Positions 1-4,645 of a DNA stretch of 6,514 nucleotides are shown one piece after another (positions within the stretch are counted from its first letter, which is position 1; each line of letters starts with the position of its first letter). The stretch is from assembly GCA_028282625.1 (NCBI GenBank), contig JANQHP010000011.1:1-6514 (forward strand). Direction: 5' to 3'. The position numbers and the translations under genes were made by a program. The notes under the pieces are model-generated. The model did not search any database and was not told where the DNA came from. It was given only the letters and a program-made list of their open reading frames with translations. This DNA is from Rickettsiales bacterium (GTDB lineage Bacteria > Pseudomonadota > Alphaproteobacteria > Rickettsiales > UBA8987).

Positions 1-1
1 A

Positions 2-247
2 AAGATCTACCAACATTTGCAAAAAATATCCACTAGCCCTGATCTTGGAATCATTCGTTCAGGCCGTTCTTACCCTTATCTCATGGCACCTGTTCAGCAA
101 CATTATGCCATATACAAAAAACAGAAAAACGGCATTATTGTAGCGGCTGTCTTACATAGCAGACGCGATATTGGGAGCATACTGGGTCAGATCGGACCAA
201 GCTTAGCATTGGAAATCGAAGAGATTGAGGGCAGGCCTGCCAAATAG
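2..247 (+). CDS. RelE/ParE-family toxin, C-terminal part (5' end outside window)
   Basis: The frame is open from the left edge and stops with TAG at 245-247, giving 81 visible residues. Visible features are a basic stretch IRSGRSYPY at about residues 18-26, a core HYAIYKKQKNGIIV at about 34-47 and AAVLHSRRDI at about 48-57. This order (Arg-rich strand, aromatic/Tyr strand, then V-L-H-x-R-R-D) is the C-terminal signature of ParE/RelE-type toxins of type II toxin-antitoxin systems, which are usually 90-105 residues, so perhaps 15-20 residues are missing. ParE members poison DNA gyrase and RelE members cleave mRNA at the ribosome; the sequence does not decide which. The partner antitoxin would normally lie just upstream, off the edge. 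A TTG at 17 could be read as a start but lies inside the domain, so I do not take it as the real one. The bases look more AT-rich than the housekeeping genes to the right, which would suit a mobile module. Confidence 0.8.
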   Translation, partial: KIYQHLQKISTSPDLGIIRSGRSYPYLMAPVQQHYAIYKKQKNGIIVAAVLHSRRDIGSILGQIGPSLALEIEEIEGRPAK

Positions 248-309
248 GTTCGAAAAATCGCTTATTCAGTCAAATGGCTGACGCGTTCATAAAACTTGAA
301 TGCCCAGCC

Positions 310-328
310 AAAACAGCGCTGCTGTTTT
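310..328. repeat. Perfect 8-bp inverted repeat (AAAACAGC / GCTGTTTT)
   Basis: AAAACAGC (310-317) and GCTGTTTT (321-328) are exact reverse complements around a 3-base loop, about 63 bp after the toxin stop. It could act as a weak terminator for the toxin gene, because the U-rich side lies in the stem arm, but no separate T tract follows. It is followed directly by a second inverted repeat, CGAACC-GGCT-GGTTCG (331-346). Confidence 0.5.
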
Positions 329-347
329 GTCGAACCGGCTGGTTCGC
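328..347. repeat. Direct repeat copy 1 (pairs with 491-510)
   Basis: TGTCGAAC(C/T)GGCTGGTTC(G/T)C occurs here and again at 491-510 with 18 of 20 identical bases. In both cases it lies on the toxin side of a short hairpin and a tRNA-Gln 3'-end copy. Confidence 0.6.
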
Positions 348-410
348 ATCTTGTGTTGCCCTGACCAATCTTGCCACAGCGTCGTCACTAAAGGTGACGA
401 GCGACGGCGG

Positions 411-430
411 ATGGCTGGGGCACCTGGATT
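411..430 (-). repeat. Partial duplicate of tRNA-Gln 3' end
   Basis: The 20 bases at 411-430 (ATGGCTGGGGCACCTGGATT on the + strand) are identical to 568-587, which is the 3' acceptor strand, CCA and part of the T arm of the tRNA-Gln gene plus one flanking base. Identity stops abruptly at 431, within the T arm, so no complete tRNA is formed. As at the real tRNA, a short hairpin (382-400) follows after ten bases on the - strand, but without a T tract. It may be a decayed tandem tRNA copy or an attachment-site-like scar. Confidence 0.75.
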
Positions 431-490
431 TACTCGCCGCTTCGCGGCTGCGTCGCAATGTTCTAAGTTCACTGCGTTCACTAAGTACAT

Positions 491-510
491 TGTCGAACTG
501 GCTGGTTCTC
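491..510. repeat. Direct repeat copy 2 (pairs with 328-347)
   Basis: This is the second copy of the TGTCGAAC(C/T)GGCTGGTTC(G/T)C repeat, lying 163 bp from the first. The spacing is close to the 157 bp separating the two tRNA 3'-end copies, as expected if a unit of about 160 bp was once duplicated and then diverged. Confidence 0.6.
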
Positions 511-534
511 CTACTTACAGAACCTATCATGCAT

Positions 535-557
535 AAAAAAGCACCCTTAAAGGGTGC
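535..557 (-). terminator. Rho-independent terminator of tRNA-Gln
   Basis: Read on the - strand, a GCACCCT/AGGGTGC stem (541-557, 7 bp with a 3-base loop) is followed directly by six Ts (complement of AAAAAA, 535-540). It begins 11 bases after the encoded CCA of tRNA-Gln, as expected for the end of that transcription unit. Confidence 0.85.
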
Positions 558-568
558 ATTCTTACGCA

Positions 569-642
569 TGGCTGGGGCACCTGGATTCGAACCAGGGATC
601 ACGGGATCAAAACCCGGTGCCTTACCGCTTGGCTATGCCCCA
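569..642 (-). tRNA. tRNA-Gln (anticodon TTG)
   Basis: On the - strand the 74-base gene begins TGGGGCATAGCCAAG and ends with an encoded CCA (569-571). The acceptor stem TGGGGCA pairs with TGCCCCA (573-579), with G as discriminator. The D arm has the bacterial tRNA-Gln pattern, AGCCAAGCGGTAAGGC. The anticodon stem CCGGG encloses the loop TTTTGAT, giving anticodon TTG for CAA/CAG codons. The T arm contains GGTTCGAATCC. It has its own promoter (661-689) and terminator (535-557), so it is a stand-alone unit downstream of ybgC rather than part of the ruvAB-ybgC operon. Confidence 0.97.
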
Positions 643-660
643 GCAGCGATGAAGGAGCGG

Positions 661-689
661 ACTATAACCAAGCTTGCTGCGTCTTTCAA
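661..689 (-). promoter_or_regulatory. Sigma70-type promoter of tRNA-Gln
   Basis: On the - strand there is a -35 box TTGAAA (684-689), a 17-base spacer and a -10 box TATAGT (661-666), close to the sigma70 consensus. The -10 ends 18 bases before the mature tRNA 5' end at 642, leaving room for a start site about 7 bases downstream and a short leader removed by RNase P. Confidence 0.8.
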
Positions 690-775
690 TATTTTCTTGA
701 ACCAAAAAAGAGGCCCGCGCGATGGGGTGCGCATGGTGCTACAAAACCGAGGAGTGACGCACAAAAATACAGCCG

Positions 776-1177
776 CTACGGACCAAGCGCTTCCAAGATG
801 TGCCTTGGCCAGCGGGTAGGTACCATCTGCGCATCGCCATTGCGGCGCACGCAAGCCAGCTCCACGGTCAAGCTCGCGCAAAGCTGCGGGTCCACATGCA
901 TCTGCTGCGCCAAAGTCACGCGCGCACCGCTCTGACCCTGAAGCTTGCTTGTAATCTGCAGCAGATCGTCCAACCTGGCCGGGCTTTGGATGGAAAGTGT
1001 CGCGTGCCGCACCACCACCCAAATGCCTTCGGTGAGTGCCAGCTTTTGCTGTTCAATGCCTTTGGCGCGCAGCCAATCGGTGCGCGCACGTTCGGCAAAT
1101 TTCAGGTAATTGGCGTAATAGACCACGCCGCCCGCATCGGTATCCTCATAATAAATCCGGTAGCTGCTTTGATGCAT
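776..1177 (-). CDS. ybgC: YbgC-type acyl-CoA thioesterase of the Tol-Pal region
   Basis: A 133-residue single-domain hotdog-fold (4HBT) protein; family members hydrolyse acyl-CoA thioesters in the cytoplasm and are linked to phospholipid metabolism and the Tol-Pal envelope complex. The N-terminal signature is complete: YYEDTDAGGVVYYANYLKF at residues 9-27, with the probable catalytic Asp14, followed by ERARTDWLR (29-37). The length matches the family (about 130-150). The ATG at 1175-1177 is chosen because homologues begin just before this motif. An in-frame start at 1237 would add 20 residues buried inside ruvB and resembling nothing. It starts 7 bp after the ruvB stop without an obvious Shine-Dalgarno, suggesting translation coupled to ruvB. 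In many proteobacteria tolQ-tolR-tolA-tolB-pal follow; here the next gene is tRNA-Gln. Confidence 0.92.
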   Translation of the reverse strand: MHQSSYRIYYEDTDAGGVVYYANYLKFAERARTDWLRAKGIEQQKLALTEGIWVVVRHATLSIQSPARLDDLLQITSKLQGQSGARVTLAQQMHVDPQLCASLTVELACVRRNGDAQMVPTRWPRHILEALGP

Positions 1178-1184
1178 CGAACGA

Positions 1185-2246
1185 CTAGACAGTGTTGTCC
1201 GTTTCTTCCTGCAACGGCAGGGCAGCCTGCGTAGCATCCGTGCCCGGTGGCGCGCTTAAACCCAGATGCTCCCATGCACGGGCAGAAAGCATGCGTCCAC
1301 GCGCGGTGCGTTGCAAAAAACCCTGCTGCAGCAGGTAGGGCTCGATCGTATCTTCCAACACATCGCGCTGCTCGGAAAGCGCGGCCGCAAGCGTATCAAT
1401 ACCTACCGGTCCACCGCCATAATGCTCGGCCAGGAAAAGGAGATAGCGGCGATCGCTGCGATCCAAACCACAGCCATCCACCTCCAATTTCAGCAAGGCG
1501 TGGTCGGCGATAGAAGCGGTAATCGGCTTTTGGGCAGCAAAATCGCGCACCCGCCGCAAGAGGCGCAGCGCAATGCGAGGTGTACCGCGTGAGCGCCGCG
1601 CGATTTCGTGGGCACCTTCTTCGGTGAGGTCCGTGCGTAAATTTTCTGCCGCTTTCAGCAGCACCGCCGCCAGCTCTTTGGGGCTATAAAATTCCAGGCG
1701 CAGCGGGATGCCAAACCGGTCGCGCAGGGGGTTAGAGAGGAGGCCAAGACGTGTGGTCGCCCCCACCAAGGTAAAGCGCGGCAAGTCAATGCGTACGGTA
1801 CGCGCACCCGGCCCTTCGCCGATAATCAAATCCAGCATGAAGTCCTCCATCGCAGGATAAAGCACCTCCTCCACGGTGGGGTTGAGGCGGTGAATCTCAT
1901 CGATAAACAGCACATCATGCGGACCAAGCCCGCTCAAAATCGCCGCCAGGTCGCCGGCACGCGACAGCATGGGGCCAGAAGTAGCACGAAACTGCACGCC
2001 CATTTCCCTGGCCACGATATGCGCTAGCGTGGTTTTACCAAGCCCTGGTGGCCCATAAAACAAGGTATGATCCAGTGCTTCCTGACGGCTACAGGCGGCC
2101 TGAATAAAGGTCTCCAGATTTTCTTTTGCTTGTCTTTGCCCTAAAAAATCTTTGAGCATCGGCGGGCGGAGCGACGGCTCACTGGCGCGATCTTCAATTT
2201 GCGCAGGCGGCGCAGTAACAGCAGGTTCGTCGGACATGCTATTCAT
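1185..2246 (-). CDS. ruvB: Holliday junction branch-migration ATPase RuvB
   Basis: A 353-residue AAA+ motor that forms hexameric rings on DNA and, with RuvA, drives branch migration of Holliday junctions. Visible motifs, in order: RuvB start region LRPPMLKDFLGQ (26-37); Walker A GPPGLGKT (65-72); Walker B LFIDEI (113-118); sensor I GATTR (162-166); arginine-finger segment LRDRFG (174-179); sensor II GTPRIALRLLRR (about 215-226). A C-terminal winged-helix domain follows, with EHYGGGPVGIDTLAAALSEQRDVLED-like sequence and an EPYLLQQGFLQRTARGR end. The length is near the usual 330-350, with a slightly longer, low-complexity tail. The ATG at 2244-2246 overlaps the ruvA stop as ATGA, a classic translational-coupling arrangement. 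A start three codons later (ATG at 2235-2237) is equally compatible with the family. All catalytic residues appear intact. Confidence 0.98.
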   Translation of the reverse strand: MNSMSDEPAVTAPPAQIEDRASEPSLRPPMLKDFLGQRQAKENLETFIQAACSRQEALDHTLFYGPPGLGKTTLAHIVAREMGVQFRATSGPMLSRAGDLAAILSGLGPHDVLFIDEIHRLNPTVEEVLYPAMEDFMLDLIIGEGPGARTVRIDLPRFTLVGATTRLGLLSNPLRDRFGIPLRLEFYSPKELAAVLLKAAENLRTDLTEEGAHEIARRSRGTPRIALRLLRRVRDFAAQKPITASIADHALLKLEVDGCGLDRSDRRYLLFLAEHYGGGPVGIDTLAAALSEQRDVLEDTIEPYLLQQGFLQRTARGRMLSARAWEHLGLSAPPGTDATQAALPLQEETDNTV

Positions 2247-2884
2247 ACGCGTGCCAACTCTTGCAGACCCTGACGGATTAAGGCTTCCAAGCCCAGTTCA
2301 GGGTCGGCCTGGCTCAAGCGCTGGATCGTGGTGAAGGCCTCACTTCGGTTGTAGCCGAGATTTTCCAGCGCGGAGACCGCTTCGCTAAGCGAGGTGGAAA
2401 TGCCACTTTCTGCGCCGGGTGCTTGCTTCACCGTGGATGAGGTCGCAGGCAGGGAGGCTTCGGTAAGGCTGGTGGCTTTATCCTTTAATTCGTTGAGCAG
2501 GCGCGTGGCAAGTTTAGGGCCCACGCCGCTAATCGGAGTGAAAGCCGTTTTATCTTGGCTGAGGAGCGCGGCCGAAAGTGCGGTGGGGCTCAGGATGGAA
2601 AGGATGCCAAGGGCAAGTTTCGGACCCACGCCATTAACACCGATCAACTGCAGGAACCAGCTTTGCTCCGCCTCGCTGACAAAGCCAAAGAGGTGAATAT
2701 GATCCTCGCGCACATGGGTATGGATGAAAAGCGTGCCCTCAGGTGCGCCGCTATCGCGCAAGGCCTGCCAGGTGATCAGCGAACACTGCACCAAATAGCC
2801 CACGCCGCCAACATCCACCAGCAAATGCGCCTGGCCGGCTTCCTGCTTGTGAAAGGTAACGTGACCGCGAAGTTGACCAATCAT
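2243..2884 (-). CDS. ruvA: Holliday junction DNA-binding protein RuvA
   Basis: A 213-residue protein that binds four-way DNA junctions as a tetramer and loads RuvB. Three domains are visible. The N-terminal OB fold (about 1-64) begins MIGQLRG and contains the acidic pin region HVREDHIHLFGF (E60, D61). Two helix-hairpin-helix motifs follow, VNGVGPKLALGIL (83-95) and ISGVGPKLATRLL (118-130). A Ser/Thr/Ala-rich linker (about 138-164) leads to the C-terminal RuvB-contacting domain, with SEAVSALENLGYNRSEA at 167-183. The length is close to the usual 190-210. It is first in a - strand ruvA-ruvB-ybgC operon, and its stop overlaps the ruvB start. The MIGQLRG start is the universal family start, though no strong ribosome-binding site precedes it. 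ruvC, often directly upstream, is absent, so ruvA has its own long leader region. Confidence 0.98.
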   Translation of the reverse strand: MIGQLRGHVTFHKQEAGQAHLLVDVGGVGYLVQCSLITWQALRDSGAPEGTLFIHTHVREDHIHLFGFVSEAEQSWFLQLIGVNGVGPKLALGILSILSPTALSAALLSQDKTAFTPISGVGPKLATRLLNELKDKATSLTEASLPATSSTVKQAPGAESGISTSLSEAVSALENLGYNRSEAFTTIQRLSQADPELGLEALIRQGLQELARV

Positions 2885-3031
2885 AACGAAGGTTCTTTGG
2901 GTTGTGGTTAAGCTTGTGGGTTATCTATAGCTGAATTATGAAAAAGATGGTAGCAGCAAGTTGCATGTGCCTTGCTATGTGTTTGGTGTTTAGAGAGAGA
3001 GAGACGAGGTGCATGGACACCTTTTTTCGGA

Positions 3032-3202
3032 GCGGGCTTTCTTTAAGCCCGCGAGTAGCGACCAAGCGGGAGCGCAGCCTTAGCGGCGCATGAGCGATAT
3101 TAAAAAGAGCGACGCCGCGACCTCAAGCGCGGGCGGGGCTTGTCTCGCCGTAGTGCGAAGCACGAAGGCGGGTGCGGGGTTAAGACCCCTGCTTAAAGAA
3201 AG
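3032..3202. repeat. Structured MITE/REP-like element with terminal inverted repeats
   Basis: The ends are inverted copies: CTTTCTTTAAGC (3037-3048) is the exact reverse complement of GCTTAAAGAAAG (3191-3202). The left end also folds on itself as GCGGGCTT-TCTTT-AAGCCCGC (8-bp stem, 3032-3052). Inside are a hairpin with nested stems CGCC/GGCG and GTGC/GCAC around a GAA loop (3146-3170), and GGGGT-TAAG-ACCCC (3176-3189). GCCCGCG (3047-3053) can also pair with CGCGGGC (3128-3134). This density of pairing without a conserved ORF suggests a non-autonomous dispersed element or a structured RNA. I see no clear target-site duplication. Confidence 0.5.
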
Positions 3203-3235
3203 AACACCCCTCACTATCGATGCGAAGAGTCACAC

Positions 3236-3264
3236 TTGCAGTAAAGTGCTAAAACGGATAAAAA
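3236..3264 (+). promoter_or_regulatory. Candidate sodB promoter
   Basis: TTGCAG (3236-3241), a 17-base spacer and TAAAAA (3259-3264) form a moderate sigma70-like match about 40 bases before the sodB start. Alternatives such as GATAAT at 3274-3279 lack a partner -35, so the assignment is tentative. Confidence 0.3.
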
Positions 3265-3273
3265 GGTCTGGGG

Positions 3274-3285
3274 GATAATTTTATC
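3274..3285. promoter_or_regulatory. Small inverted repeat before sodB, possible operator
   Basis: GATAA (3274-3278) and TTATC (3281-3285) are inverted around two Ts, in the leader just upstream of the sodB ribosome-binding site. The arms resemble Fur-box half sites (GATAAT/ATTATC), but the spacing is one base shorter than the classical site. A metal-responsive operator is therefore only a guess. Confidence 0.2.
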
Positions 3286-3292
3286 ACAGTAA

Positions 3293-3298
3293 AAGGAG
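3293..3298 (+). promoter_or_regulatory. Ribosome-binding site of sodB (AAGGAG)
   Basis: AAGGAG ends six bases before the ATG at 3305. It is the clearest Shine-Dalgarno in the window and supports strong translation from the MPVTLPDLPY start. Confidence 0.85.
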
Positions 3299-3304
3299 CA
3301 AACG

Positions 3305-3910
3305 ATGCCTGTGACCCTACCCGATTTGCCGTACGCCAAAGACGCGCTTGAGCCCCATATTTCCGCGAATACGCTTGGCTTTCACTATGGCAAGCACCAC
3401 CAGGCTTATGTGACCAATCTCAATAAGCTGCTAGAAGGCACTCCCCAAGCAGACGCTTCGCTGGAAGCCATCATCCGCACCTCGCATCAAGAGGGCAATC
3501 AAGGCGTGTTTAACAATGCGGCCCAGGTGTGGAACCACACCTTCTACTGGCATAGCATGTCACCCAAGGGTGGCGGCGAGCCAAGCGGTGCATTGCTGCA
3601 GAAGATCAACGAAGATTTGGGCGGGCTGGATGCGTTTAAAGAAGCCTTTACCAAAGCCGGTGCCACCCAATTTGGCAGCGGTTGGGCGTGGCTGGTCTTA
3701 AATTCCGAAGGCAAGCTGGAAGTGACCAAAACCGCCAATGCCGACCTGCCCATGGTGCATGGGCAAACGGCTCTGTTGACCATGGATGTGTGGGAGCATG
3801 CTTACTATCTGGACTTCCAAAATGCGCGTCCGGGTTATATCGACACCTTCTTAAACCAGCTGGTCAACTGGGATTTTGTGGCACAGAATCTGGCGGCGGC
3901 CAACGGCTAA
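3305..3910 (+). CDS. sodB: Iron superoxide dismutase SodB
   Basis: A 201-residue cytoplasmic enzyme that dismutates superoxide to hydrogen peroxide and oxygen. It begins with the family start LPDLPYAKDALEPHIS. The four metal ligands are in place: H27 in FHYGKHHQAY, H78 in WNHTFYW, and D161 and H165 in MDVWEHAYYLD. The active-site Gln comes from the N-terminal half (Q74 in NAAQVWNH), which is typical of Fe-SOD; Mn enzymes use a Gln near position 146. The C-terminal signature NARPGYIDTFLNQLVNW is present. There is no signal peptide, and the length is normal (190-205). An AAGGAG site sits six bases upstream. nth follows after 12 bases on the same strand, so the two are probably co-transcribed. 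Cambialistic Fe/Mn use cannot be excluded from sequence alone. Confidence 0.97.
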   Translation: MPVTLPDLPYAKDALEPHISANTLGFHYGKHHQAYVTNLNKLLEGTPQADASLEAIIRTSHQEGNQGVFNNAAQVWNHTFYWHSMSPKGGGEPSGALLQKINEDLGGLDAFKEAFTKAGATQFGSGWAWLVLNSEGKLEVTKTANADLPMVHGQTALLTMDVWEHAYYLDFQNARPGYIDTFLNQLVNWDFVAQNLAAANG

Positions 3911-3922
3911 GCTGACGCTTTG

Positions 3923-4588
3923 ATGGGCGTAAAAACACCCAAATCGGCTGCCGAAGTCGCGCGGTTGCAGGAGATTTTCGCGCGCTTGGCCGAAGGCAAT
4001 CCCGAGCCCAAGACCGAGCTTTTTTCGACCAATGCCTATACCATGCTGGTGGCGGTCGTGCTTTCGGCACAAGCGACCGATAAGGGGGTCAACAAAGCCA
4101 CCCCTGCCCTTTTTGAGGTGGCCGATACCCCGGAAAAAATGGTCGCACTTGGGGAGGAGGGCCTGAAGGACTATATCCGGACCATTGGGCTCTTTAACAG
4201 CAAGGCGAAAAATGTGATCGCGCTAAGTCACCAATTGATTGAAACGCATGGTGGGCACGTGCCAGAAGACCGTGCTGCCCTCGAAGCCTTGCCGGGTGTA
4301 GGGCAAAAAACCGCCTCCGTGGTGCTCAATTGTGCCTTCGGCCAGCCGACGATTGCGGTGGATACGCATGTGTTTCGCGTGAGCAATCGGCTGGGCTTGG
4401 TGCAGACCAAAACGCCTGAGAAAACCGAGGCAGCACTTGAGCAAGTGGTGCCGAGTGACTATCTGCTGCATGCGCATCACTGGTTGATTTTGCACGGACG
4501 CTATGTGTGCAAGGCGCGCAAACCTTTATGTGGAAAGTGTACGGTGCGCGATGTGTGCCCCTGGCCGGAAAAGACCGACGCGGCGTAG
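3923..4588 (+). CDS. nth: Endonuclease III (DNA glycosylase/AP lyase)
   Basis: A 221-residue base-excision-repair enzyme that removes oxidised pyrimidines and cleaves the abasic site by beta-elimination. Residues counted from the ATG: LLSAQATD-type motif (VVLSAQATDKGVN, about 45-57); helix-hairpin-helix LPGVGQKTASVVL with catalytic Lys129; VDTHVFRVSNRLG with catalytic Asp147; and a [4Fe-4S] loop C196-X6-C203-X2-C206-X5-C212 near the C terminus. The length matches the family (about 210-230). The ATG at 3923 is preferred over the TTG immediately before it (3920). Neither has a good Shine-Dalgarno, which with the 12-bp gap after sodB suggests translation by reinitiation. The pairing with sodB makes functional sense, since both limit oxidative DNA damage. 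All catalytic residues and cluster cysteines are intact. Confidence 0.97.
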   Translation: MGVKTPKSAAEVARLQEIFARLAEGNPEPKTELFSTNAYTMLVAVVLSAQATDKGVNKATPALFEVADTPEKMVALGEEGLKDYIRTIGLFNSKAKNVIALSHQLIETHGGHVPEDRAALEALPGVGQKTASVVLNCAFGQPTIAVDTHVFRVSNRLGLVQTKTPEKTEAALEQVVPSDYLLHAHHWLILHGRYVCKARKPLCGKCTVRDVCPWPEKTDAA

Positions 4589-4591
4589 CCA

Positions 4592-4614
4592 TCTGGCAAC
4601 ACGCGCCTTTTTTT
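4592..4614 (+). terminator. Possible Rho-independent terminator after nth
   Basis: A run of seven Ts (4608-4614) follows GC-rich sequence with short self-complementary stretches (GCC-ATCT-GGC at 4588-4597; GGC/GCC around AACACGC) just after the nth stop. The stem is weak, but the position is right and the next gene converges from the other side. Confidence 0.4.
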
Positions 4615-4645
4615 GGCCAATTTTTGTTGATTTTATGGTGATACT

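Larger units (their letters stand above)
248..534. other. Non-coding spacer rich in hairpins and repeats
   Basis: No credible gene is seen here. ORFs on both strands run straight through hairpins and tRNA sequence and have no family signature. The spacer holds a perfect 8-bp inverted repeat (310-328), a 6-bp inverted repeat (331-346), a 7-bp hairpin (382-400), a copy of the tRNA-Gln 3' end (411-430) and a 5-bp GC-rich hairpin, GCCGC-TTC-GCGGC (436-448). It also holds two copies of a 20-bp direct repeat differing at two positions (328-347 and 491-510). Confidence 0.7.
2885..3304. other. 420-bp intergenic region between divergent ruvA and sodB
   Basis: It separates the - strand ruvA operon from + strand sodB and should contain promoters for both. 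From left to right: a presumed ruvA promoter area (2885-2990) without a clear consensus match; an (AG)6A tract (2992-3004); a weak GGTG/CACC hairpin followed by six Ts (3008-3027); a structured inverted-repeat element (about 3032-3202); and the sodB promoter and ribosome-binding-site area (3236-3304). Two short + strand ORFs (2938-3093 and 3090-3278) overlap these structures, lack ribosome-binding sites and match no family I recognise, so I do not call them genes. Confidence 0.6.

Noticed and set aside
300..510. CRISPR-like array in the repeat-rich spacer
   Set aside because: There are only two copies of each repeat, with imperfect identity and no regular repeat-spacer pattern or cas genes.
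270..602. - strand ORF of 110 codons across the hairpin spacer
   Set aside because: It starts inside the tRNA and crosses the terminator and several inverted repeats. The composition is Arg/Ser-rich with no recognisable domain or ribosome-binding site.
704..727. Possible terminator for the ruvA-ruvB-ybgC operon (T tract at 704-709 on the - strand)
   Set aside because: Six Ts follow GC-rich sequence about 50 bases after the ybgC stop, but I can form only 3-4 bp stems, so I do not call it a terminator.
274..819. Long + strand ORF (181 codons) from the spacer through the tRNA into ybgC
   Set aside because: It reads antisense through the tRNA-Gln gene, its terminator and promoter, and the end of ybgC. 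The MAGAPGFEPG-like peptide is a known artefact of translating tRNA genes.
2885..2985. Promoter for ruvA on the - strand
   Set aside because: AT-rich segments such as CATAAT and TATAGA occur, but none has a convincing -35 at 16-18 bases, so I give no position.
3008..3027. GGTG/CACC hairpin followed by TTTTTT on the + strand
   Set aside because: It looks like a weak terminator, but no credible + strand gene lies upstream, and the stem is only 4-5 bp.
3090..3278. 62-codon + strand ORF overlapping the 2938-3093 frame by ATGA
   Set aside because: It lies almost entirely within the structured repeat element, has no Shine-Dalgarno, and its peptide resembles no family. The overlap is likely coincidental.
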